From: Dehalococcoidia bacterium
Lineage (GTDB): Bacteria; Chloroflexota; Dehalococcoidia; Dehalococcoidales; UBA1222
Reading direction: 5' to 3'
Length of the DNA stretch: 5,527 bases
Assembly: GCA_009779655.1 (NCBI GenBank)
Contig: WRDV01000069.1
Location: 1 to 5,527, forward strand
Shown: in pieces, positions 1 through 5,051 of the stretch
Layout: the number at the start of each line of letters is the position of its first letter
Numbering within the stretch: position 1 is the stretch's first letter
Made by a program: the position numbers and the translations under genes
Notes under the pieces: model-generated
Databases searched by the model: none
Told to the model about the DNA's origin: nothing
The model's input: only the letters and a program-made list of their open reading frames with translations

Positions 1-742
1 ATACGGCATGACCGCTTTGTTGATCGATATCCGTAATAATGGCGTTAAACACAACCCTGTGCTCATTTGCCACCATCATTCGATGCGGTATCTGCGTCAG
101 GAAACGCTGTAAGACAACTTGGTTATCATCCCCTATGACAGAGTTAAGCGGACCTGTCATACCAATGTCCGATACAAAAGCCGTGCCTCCCGGTAAAATC
201 TGGGCATCAATAGTGCCAACATGAGTATGCGTACCCAACACGGCGCTTACGCGCCCGTCAAGATAACGTCCCAGCGCCATTTTTTCCGAGGTGGCCTCAG
301 CATGAAAATCAATAATGATGACTTTTATATTAGGCGGAAGCTCTAATAGCAATGAATCCATACCACGAAAAGGACAATCATAACTAGCAGCAAAAAAAGT
401 GCGCCCTATCAAATTGACCACAGCCACATCATCCAAAATAACATACCCTTTACCCGGCACTCCGGGCGGATAATTCAGCGGACGTATAATAGGCATACTT
501 CCGTCAAGGCATGGATAGATATCTTTCTGCGCCCATATATGATTACCCGAGGTAATTACATCAACGCCGCAATGCAGCAATTCCTCGGCGGTAGATTGCG
601 TAATCCCGATACCGCCGGCTAGATTCTCGCCATTAGCCACCACCAAAGCAATCTCAAGCTCGCTCTTTACCGACGGCAACAGTTTTTTTACCGCATCACG
701 CCCAGGTTTTCCAATAATATCGCCTGTTGAAAGTATTCTCAT
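1..742 (-). CDS. ymdB: YmdB-family (TIGR00282) metallophosphoesterase, C-terminus cut by window edge
   Basis: Reading leftward from an ATG at 740-742, the frame stays open for 247 codons to the window edge. The protein begins MRILSTGDIIGKPGRDAV, typical of the YmdB/TIGR00282 calcineurin-like phosphoesterases. Members are usually about 260-270 residues, so perhaps 15-20 are missing. The dinuclear metal site looks complete: Asp8 (GD), Glu39-Asn40 (NGEN), Asn67-His68 (GNH), His147 (DFHAE), and His172 and His174 (GTHTHV). Characterised homologues are cytosolic cyclic-nucleotide phosphodiesterases. In Bacillus, YmdB affects biofilm and motility decisions and sits next to the RNase Y gene. Here too the gene follows rny, with only 8 bases between. 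No Shine-Dalgarno sequence is visible, so translational coupling to rny is likely. An ATG 7 bases upstream (747-749) is out of frame. The family call is firm; the substrate is inferred from homologues. Confidence 0.93.
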   Translation of the reverse strand, partial: MRILSTGDIIGKPGRDAVKKLLPSVKSELEIALVVANGENLAGGIGITQSTAEELLHCGVDVITSGNHIWAQKDIYPCLDGSMPIIRPLNYPPGVPGKGYVILDDVAVVNLIGRTFFAASYDCPFRGMDSLLLELPPNIKVIIIDFHAEATSEKMALGRYLDGRVSAVLGTHTHVGTIDAQILPGGTAFVSDIGMTGPLNSVIGDDNQVVLQRFLTQIPHRMMVANEHRVVFNAIITDIDQQSGHAV

Positions 743-750
743 ACGCCATA

Positions 751-2280
751 CTATTTAGCAAAATCGGTGGCACGAGTTTCACGAATAACAGTAACTTTAA
801 TCTGCCCGGGATAAGTTAAACTCTCCTCAATTTTCTTAACTATATCGCGCGCTAGTCTCATTGATGCCAAATCATCAACTTCCTCAGGCTTGACCAATAT
901 GCGCACCTCGCGTCCTGCTTGAATGGCATAAGCTTTCTCAACGCCGGTAAATCCATCGGCGATTTCCTCAAGGCTCTTTAGTCTCTTGAGATAATTCTCC
1001 ATACTTTCACGGCGGGCACCCGGACGAGCGCTGGAAATAGCATCGGCCGCAGAGACAATAAAGCCCCAGACACTAATATCCACAACGTCAAGATGGTGCT
1101 CCGCAACGCCGCGCATAACATCTTTGCTCTTATCCCATTGCTTCACCAGATCAGCGCCAATGCTGGCATGAGTACCTTCAATCTCACGATCCACTGCTTT
1201 GCCCAAATCATGCAACAGCCCGGCTTTTTTTGCGATAACAACATTAGCGCCTAGTTCAGACGCAACCATGCCGCAGATACTAGCTACCTCTACTGAGTGA
1301 GCTAAGACATTTTGACCATAACTGGTGCGGTACTTAAGCCGACCCAACAATTTGATAAGTTCAGGATGCAGCCCATGCACGCCAACTTGGAAAACAGCCT
1401 GTTCTCCGGCAGCCATCATTGTTGCTTCCACCTCTTCGCGCGCTTTATTAACCAATTCTTCAATACGGCTGGGGTGAATGCGGCCATCCAGAATAAGCTT
1501 TGTAAGCGCCAGACGCGCAATTTCCCGGCGCACCGGATCAAAACTGGAAAGAGTTACCGCTTCAGGAGTATCGTCAATAATAAGATCTACGCCCGTGGCT
1601 TGCTCCAAGGCGCGTATATTACGCCCCTCGCGGCCAATCAAACGGCCCTTCATCTCATCGCTTGGTAGCGGCACAGTAGAAACTGTGGTTTCCGCCACAA
1701 TCTCAGATGCAGTGCGCTGAATTACAGAAGATAGAATATCTTTGGCTCTCTCATCGGCTTCATCCTTTAATTGCAATTCCCACTCACGCAGCCTTCTGGC
1801 TGACTCAGCGCGCATTTCTTCCGCCATATTATTCAGCAAGATTTGCTTAGCGTCATCACACGAGAGGCGCGACACCGCCTCCAATTCCTTCAGCTGTTTT
1901 TCCTTGATTTCTTTCAGTCCTTCGCGCATACTTTCCAGATCTTTCTCTTTCTGATCCATCTGGCGATGGCGAACTTCAACCTCGTCTAATTTGTGCTCTA
2001 GGTTCGCCTCTTTCTGCGTCATTCGATTCTCTGCGCGCTGCAGTTCTACGCGACGCTCGCGAGCCTCATTTTCAGAGGCGATACGGCTCTTTTCAATTTC
2101 AGCGCGCGCTTCAGTCATAATGTTTTTGGACTCATTTCGCGCCTCTGTCACAATGCGAGCGGCACGCTTCTGCCCCGCGCGAATCTGCCGATTGGCGTAA
2201 AAGCCGCGTGACATCAAAACCGCTATAGCTCCGCACGTCAAACCGATTATAAAACCTGCTAAAATACCTATTGCCGTCAT
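751..2280 (-). CDS. rny: Ribonuclease Y (membrane-anchored KH/HD endoribonuclease)
   Basis: This 509-residue protein has the full RNase Y layout and the family's usual length of about 510-520. It opens with a hydrophobic anchor (about residues 3-24). A long charged coiled coil rich in Glu, Arg and Lys follows (about 30-190). Then comes a KH RNA-binding domain (about 200-265) with its GxxG loop as GREG at 216-219. The HD phosphohydrolase domain follows, with His328 (LAHSVEVA), the His357-Asp358 pair (LLHDLGK) and distal Asp413 (AADAIS). It ends with the conserved YPGQIKVTVIRE tail. RNase Y is a metal-dependent endonuclease that starts mRNA decay at the inner face of the membrane. The ATG at 2280 is well supported: GGGAGAT lies 7 bases upstream and the anchor starts at once. 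The gene lies 74 bases after recX and 8 bases before ymdB, suggesting cotranscription. Nothing essential is missing. Confidence 0.97.
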   Translation of the reverse strand: MTAIGILAGFIIGLTCGAIAVLMSRGFYANRQIRAGQKRAARIVTEARNESKNIMTEARAEIEKSRIASENEARERRVELQRAENRMTQKEANLEHKLDEVEVRHRQMDQKEKDLESMREGLKEIKEKQLKELEAVSRLSCDDAKQILLNNMAEEMRAESARRLREWELQLKDEADERAKDILSSVIQRTASEIVAETTVSTVPLPSDEMKGRLIGREGRNIRALEQATGVDLIIDDTPEAVTLSSFDPVRREIARLALTKLILDGRIHPSRIEELVNKAREEVEATMMAAGEQAVFQVGVHGLHPELIKLLGRLKYRTSYGQNVLAHSVEVASICGMVASELGANVVIAKKAGLLHDLGKAVDREIEGTHASIGADLVKQWDKSKDVMRGVAEHHLDVVDISVWGFIVSAADAISSARPGARRESMENYLKRLKSLEEIADGFTGVEKAYAIQAGREVRILVKPEEVDDLASMRLARDIVKKIEESLTYPGQIKVTVIRETRATDFAK

Positions 2281-2287
2281 TTTGATT

Positions 2288-2294
2288 ATCTCCC
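2288..2294 (-). promoter_or_regulatory. Ribosome binding site of rny
   Basis: On the minus strand GGGAGAT stands 7 bases before the rny ATG, a good match and spacing for a Shine-Dalgarno sequence. It supports the start chosen for RNase Y. Confidence 0.75.
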
Positions 2295-2298
2295 ATTC

Positions 2299-2339
2299 TC
2301 ATCAATTCCGTCCTGCAAATTACCTTGTCCGGTTGATGA
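2299..2339 (-). repeat. Inverted repeat in the recX-rny gap (possible rny leader hairpin)
   Basis: TCATCAA at 2299-2305 pairs with TTGATGA at 2333-2339. CCG at 2308-2310 can continue the pairing with CGG at 2330-2332 after a two-base bulge, leaving a 19-base loop. The structure occupies most of the 74-base gap and ends five bases from the rny Shine-Dalgarno. There is no T-run after it, so it is not a convincing terminator. It could be a leader structure that tunes RNase Y translation or an RNA-processing site; it may also be chance. The pairing is seen in the sequence, the role is a guess. Confidence 0.35.
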
Positions 2340-2354
2340 ATTTACTATTCATTC

Positions 2355-2987
2355 TTATTGCTCTTGTGTAATCTCGCGCCACAGACGATTTACGCTTGGC
2401 CTGATGGCATCATAATCATAACCGCGTTGCCTCAAATACTCTCCTAGTTTGCGGCTAAACTCATAATAATCACTCTTGCGCAGCAAGCGCGCCTTCTTTA
2501 AGCCGGCATGATAAGCGCTCTCTGCATCATCCAGCTCGGATGTCGCCTCCCGCGCCACTTCCGCCGCAACGCCTTTCTTGCGCAATTCAGCTTGCACCAA
2601 ACGCTGCCCCCGCGGACGAAAAGCCGCGCGGTTTTCAGCCCAGTAACGCGCAAATGCGACATCATCCACCAAACCGCTCTGGCGCAGATGATCTAGCGCC
2701 TGCATTATAACATCGTTCGCAAATCCTTTTCGCGTCAGGTTTTGGCGTAACTCCGCTTCGCTGCGCGGGCGGAAAGAGATTAGGCGCTCGGCGGCCGATA
2801 TCGCTTGGCGCAGCTTATTTGCTCTTTCCAGTTGTTCTAGCTGCTCCGTGCTTAACTCGCGCATGGGTTTTAATCCGGCCTCAAGCGCCACATCAGATTC
2901 CAAGCTAAAAGCGTATGTGCCATCCAAGTACACTTTTACCTTAGGTTTAAAGTCTTTACTCGCCACCAAACGCGTTATAAGTGCCAC
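2355..2987 (-). CDS. recX: RecX, regulator of RecA
   Basis: A 210-residue protein that fits the long (Gram-positive-style) RecX form. It has an N-terminal beta-rich extension (about 1-55, ITRLVASKDFK through YLDGTYAFSL) followed by three helical RecX repeats. Repeat one, about 60-104, carries RPRSEAELRQNLTRKGF. Repeat two, about 105-150, carries GLVDDVAFARYW and GQRLVQAELRKKGV. Repeat three, about 155-202, carries KLGEYLRQRGYDYDAI. RecX binds RecA-ssDNA filaments and limits, or in some species modulates, their extension. Its place directly after recA fits the usual pairing. The start is GTG at 2987, preceded by AAGAGGG with a short 4-base spacer; the next in-frame ATG, at codon 42, would remove the N-terminal domain. 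A strong hairpin lies just upstream of that ribosome site, suggesting reduced expression relative to recA. The gene appears intact. Confidence 0.92.
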   Translation of the reverse strand: MALITRLVASKDFKPKVKVYLDGTYAFSLESDVALEAGLKPMRELSTEQLEQLERANKLRQAISAAERLISFRPRSEAELRQNLTRKGFANDVIMQALDHLRQSGLVDDVAFARYWAENRAAFRPRGQRLVQAELRKKGVAAEVAREATSELDDAESAYHAGLKKARLLRKSDYYEFSRKLGEYLRQRGYDYDAIRPSVNRLWREITQEQ

Positions 2988-2991
2988 GCAA

Positions 2992-2998
2992 CCCTCTT
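2992..2998 (-). promoter_or_regulatory. Ribosome binding site deciding the GTG start of recX
   Basis: AAGAGGG on the minus strand lies 4 bases before the GTG at 2985-2987. Spacing is short but the purine run is the only good candidate, and it supports GTG as the recX start. It begins 8 bases after the 3007-3036 hairpin. Confidence 0.55.
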
Positions 2999-3006
2999 AA
3001 AACAAC

Positions 3007-3036
3007 TTAAGCTGAGGCGCCCTAGCCTCAGCTTAA
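3007..3036 (-). terminator. Terminator-like hairpin between recA and recX (attenuator candidate)
   Basis: TTAAGCTGAGGC (3007-3018) and its exact reverse complement (3025-3036) form a perfect 12-bp stem around a 6-base loop. Read leftward in the direction of recA transcription, the stem is followed by GTTGTTTT (3006-2999), a moderately T-rich tail. This resembles an intrinsic terminator, though the tail is interrupted by G. It lies 71 bases before the gap's other end, just ahead of the recX ribosome site. The likely reading is partial termination after recA with readthrough into recX, an arrangement known from Escherichia coli recA-recX. Confidence 0.7.
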
Positions 3037-3065
3037 TCACCACAGCCTAAATCACAGATCACAAA

Positions 3066-3085
3066 CCTCCGATTGTCAGCGGAGG
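3066..3085 (-). terminator. Second small GC-rich hairpin after recA
   Basis: CCTCCG (3066-3071) pairs exactly with CGGAGG (3080-3085) around an 8-base loop, starting 9 bases after the recA stop. Leftward it is followed by TTTGTGATCTGTGATTT, only loosely T-rich. The stem is 6 bp, so alone it would be a weak terminator. It may add to the larger hairpin at 3007-3036 or protect the recA mRNA end. Confidence 0.4.
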
Positions 3086-3094
3086 CGCAACCGG

Positions 3095-4114
3095 TCATTC
3101 GCTCTCGGTAAAACCGACGTTGCTGGAGGCGACAGCCGCAGCCCTTACCTTTTGGTCAATTTCCCGACAAATCTCAGGATTTTGCTTCAGGTAATTCTTG
3201 GCGCTCTCTCTACCTTGTCCCAGGCGAACGTCACCGTAAGAGAAAAATGAGCCGGCTTTCTTTATGACATCGAACTTGACCCCTAACTCCACCAAATCGC
3301 CCTCGCGGCTTATACCGCCGGAGAACATTATGTCGAACTCCGCTATGCGGAAAGGAGGCGCGACTTTGTTCTTGACGATCTTTGCTCTAACCTGCGTACC
3401 GATGGCTTTGTCACCCTGCTTAATGGTATCCGTCTTGCGCAGGTCAATACGCACCGAACTATAGAACTTAAGCGCGCGTCCACCGGGGGTCACCTCCGGA
3501 TTACCGTACGTAATACCTACCTTTTCTCTGAGCTGGTTGATAAATATCACAGCTGTCCCGGTACGGCCGATGGTAGCAGTCAGCTTACGCAAAGCCTGCG
3601 ACATTAGGCGGGCCTGCAATCCCACATGGGCGTCGCCCATATCGCCTTCGATTTCAGCACGAGGCACTAACGCCGCAACGCTATCAACGACAATAACATC
3701 TATAGCATTAGAGCGCACCAGTGTCTCGCAGATCTCAAGAGCTTCCTCTCCGGTATCAGGTTGTGAGAACAGCAGATCATTCAGTCTGACGCCGCACGCT
3801 CTAGCATAATTCGGCTCAATAGCATGCTCCACGTCAATATACGCCGCTCTGCCGCCCTGCTTCTGCGCCTCGGCAATAATATGCTGAGCCAAAGTGGTTT
3901 TTCCAGAGCTTTCAGGCCCAAAGATTTCGGTTATGCGTCCGCGCGGAATTCCGCCTGCGCCTAGCGCTATATCTAATGCCACCGAACCGCTAGGGATAAC
4001 TGCTACTTGAGCAAGCACATCGTTGTCGCCAAAACGCATTATTGCGCCGTGACCAAACTGCTTCTCAATGTGGTCTATTGCTAGCTCAAGTGCTTTATCT
4101 TTCTCTGTGGTCAT
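3095..4114 (-). CDS. recA: RecA recombinase
   Basis: RecA coats single-stranded DNA, drives ATP-dependent strand exchange and triggers LexA self-cleavage in the SOS response. From the ATG at 4112-4114 the protein has 339 residues and, by chance, the same numbering as Escherichia coli RecA. Visible are Walker A GPESSGKT (66-73), catalytic Glu96 (YIDVEH), Walker B VIVVDSVAAL (140-149), loop 1 with EIEGDMGDAHVG (154-165), loop 2 with switch Gln194 and GNPEVTPGG (204-212), and the interface lysines 248 and 250 (VKNK). The C-terminal tail is short (GFTESE). An in-frame ATG at 4138 would add 8 residues (MVLWRQAN). I reject it because it overlaps the best -10 box and family members begin near MTTEKDKALELA. 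AGGCG three bases before the chosen ATG is only a weak ribosome site. Unusual residues are Glu100, Tyr203, Phe264, Ser265 and Gly266. The gene is intact and certain. Confidence 0.98.
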   Translation of the reverse strand: MTTEKDKALELAIDHIEKQFGHGAIMRFGDNDVLAQVAVIPSGSVALDIALGAGGIPRGRITEIFGPESSGKTTLAQHIIAEAQKQGGRAAYIDVEHAIEPNYARACGVRLNDLLFSQPDTGEEALEICETLVRSNAIDVIVVDSVAALVPRAEIEGDMGDAHVGLQARLMSQALRKLTATIGRTGTAVIFINQLREKVGITYGNPEVTPGGRALKFYSSVRIDLRKTDTIKQGDKAIGTQVRAKIVKNKVAPPFRIAEFDIMFSGGISREGDLVELGVKFDVIKKAGSFFSYGDVRLGQGRESAKNYLKQNPEICREIDQKVRAAAVASSNVGFTESE

Positions 4115-4128
4115 ATTCGCCTGCCGCC

Positions 4129-4158
4129 ATAATACCATAGCATATACAATTGTTACAA
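4129..4158 (-). promoter_or_regulatory. Candidate sigma-70-type promoter of recA
   Basis: On the minus strand TTGTAA (4153-4158) and TATTAT (4129-4134) are separated by 18 bases, a fair match to -35 and -10 boxes. A start of transcription near 4121 would give a leader of under 10 bases before the ATG at 4114 and would exclude the alternative ATG at 4138. An 8-base palindrome ACAATTGT (4146-4153) overlaps the -35 edge. I see no GAAC-N4-GTTC or CTGT-N8-ACAG SOS box. This is pattern matching only. Confidence 0.4.
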
Positions 4159-4173
4159 GGCAGATAACTCAGC

Positions 4174-4202
4174 TTGCCCTAATCTGTGTTAAAAGATAAA
4201 AT
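4174..4202 (+). promoter_or_regulatory. Candidate promoter of folP-folK
   Basis: TTGCCC (4174-4179) and TAAAAT (4197-4202) are separated by 17 bases, matching four of six and five of six consensus positions. Transcription would begin near 4209, only a few bases before the ATG at 4213. That would make the message nearly leaderless and argues against the upstream GTG start at 4186. It lies back to back with the recA promoter candidate. Confidence 0.4.
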
Positions 4203-4212
4203 CAAACTGGAA

Positions 4213-5049
4213 ATGAATTTAAACATTCGGCATAAACATATTACCTGTCGAGGGCGGCTTTTCGGCTGGGGCGAGCGCACTTTTATCATGGGCATTGTCA
4301 ACGCGAGCCCGGACTCATTCTCCGGAGACGGAGCGTCTTCGACCGGCTCGGCCATAGAACAGGCTATCCGTTTTGCGGCGCAAGGAGCCGATGTAATTGA
4401 CGCGGGCGGCGAGTCGACTCGCCCTGGATCAGCTCAAATACAAAGCGATGTTGAAATAGCGCGACTGATACCTATAATACAGCATTTGAGCCGTGAGCTT
4501 GACGTGCCCATTAGCATAGACAGTTATAAGTATGACGTGGTACAAGCCTGCTTACAAGCAGGCGCGCATATCATAAATGACATATGGGGGCTGCAATACG
4601 ACGCGCGCTTAGCTGAGCTGGCAACAGAATACAACGCCCCTATTATTCTTACTTCCAACCAAAACAACGCTCCTTGCGCGGGAGATATTATGGCAACAGT
4701 CAAATCTGACCTACTCCGCGCTATAGGTATATGCCGCACGGCCAAGGTGCCTGATGAGCACATTATTATCGACCCGGGAATCGGATTCGGTAAGACGCAT
4801 GAGCAGAATCTAGATATTATTCGCCGCTTGGACGAGTTACGCGAGCTCGGTTATCCCATATTATTAGGCGCGTCGCGTAAAAGCCTGATTGGAAACGCGC
4901 TTAATCTGCCGGCAGGCGAGCGATTACCTGGAACAGCGGCCGCCTGCGCTATCGGCATAGCACATGGCGCTGACATCATCCGTGTACACGACGTGCATTT
5001 CATGGCGCAAATGGCTAAAATGAGCGATGCAGTGATAAGGAGATCGTAA
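4213..5049 (+). CDS. folP: Dihydropteroate synthase
   Basis: FolP condenses p-aminobenzoate with hydroxymethyl-dihydropterin pyrophosphate to give dihydropteroate in the cytosol; it is the sulfonamide target. From the ATG at 4213 it has 278 residues, normal for this TIM-barrel family. Both signatures are present: IMGIVNASPDSFSGDG (25-40, with Asn30) and DAGGESTRPGS (63-73). Further pterin-site and phosphate-site motifs are SIDSYK (Asp103), IINDIWG (Asn122), IDPGIGFGKT (Asp187), GASRKSLIG (Lys223) and IIRVHDV (Arg257, His259). The usual LMHN-like strand end is instead ILTSNQ (145-150). A GTG at 4186 would add 9 residues (MLKDKIKLE) but has no ribosome site and lies inside the candidate promoter. 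The ATG also lacks a good Shine-Dalgarno (GGAA abuts it), so the exact start is uncertain. folK follows after two bases, forming a folate operon. Confidence 0.96.
   Translation: MNLNIRHKHITCRGRLFGWGERTFIMGIVNASPDSFSGDGASSTGSAIEQAIRFAAQGADVIDAGGESTRPGSAQIQSDVEIARLIPIIQHLSRELDVPISIDSYKYDVVQACLQAGAHIINDIWGLQYDARLAELATEYNAPIILTSNQNNAPCAGDIMATVKSDLLRAIGICRTAKVPDEHIIIDPGIGFGKTHEQNLDIIRRLDELRELGYPILLGASRKSLIGNALNLPAGERLPGTAAACAIGIAHGADIIRVHDVHFMAQMAKMSDAVIRRS
4408..4423. repeat. 16-base perfect palindrome inside folP
   Basis: GGCGAGTCGACTCGCC is its own reverse complement. It falls on the codons for the conserved GGESTRP signature, where protein constraint plus codon choice can produce it by chance. 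No function is claimed. Confidence 0.5.
4546..4563. repeat. 8-bp inverted repeat inside folP
   Basis: GCCTGCTT (4546-4553) and AAGCAGGC (4556-4563) are perfect inverted arms separated by two bases. They lie in the codons for QACLQAG just before the IINDIWG motif. The gap is too small for all pairs to form in a hairpin. It is most likely coincidental in coding sequence. Confidence 0.45.
5037..5044 (+). promoter_or_regulatory. Ribosome binding site of folK, inside the folP end
   Basis: AAGGAGAT overlaps the last codons of folP and stands 7 bases before the folK ATG at 5052, a near-ideal Shine-Dalgarno. It fixes the folK start and shows that folP and folK are translated from one message. Confidence 0.85.
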
Positions 5050-5051
5050 GC

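Noticed and set aside
39..224. Short plus-strand frame opposite ymdB
   Set aside because: It is antisense to the conserved metallophosphoesterase reading frame and has no family resemblance.
1312..1668. 118-codon plus-strand open frame opposite rny
   Set aside because: It lies wholly antisense to the KH/HD region of RNase Y, has no ribosome site and shows no recognisable domain; its openness follows from the codon pattern of the real gene.
1478..2200. Ser/Arg-rich plus-strand frames (1478-1720, 1742-1954, 1991-2200)
   Set aside because: These are reverse readings of the Glu/Arg-rich coiled coil and KH region of RNase Y; the Ser-rich composition is the usual shadow of such sequence.
2508..2696. 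62-codon plus-strand frame opposite recX
   Set aside because: It is antisense to RecX repeats one to three and lacks any start signal or similarity.
3264..3809. Plus-strand frames opposite recA (3264-3464, 3537-3809)
   Set aside because: They lie antisense to invariant RecA motifs and look like composition-driven shadows.
3943..3954. 12-base palindrome GCGGAATTCCGC in recA
   Set aside because: It falls on codons for the conserved GGIPRG segment and is easily explained by codon choice.
4115..4138. Upstream ATG at 4138 as the recA start
   Set aside because: It would add MVLWRQAN, which is not typical of RecA, has no ribosome site and coincides with the best -10 box.
4186..4212. GTG at 4186 as the folP start
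   Set aside because: No ribosome site precedes it and it lies within the spacer of the best promoter candidate; however, the ATG at 4213 is also weakly supported, so this remains the main alternative.
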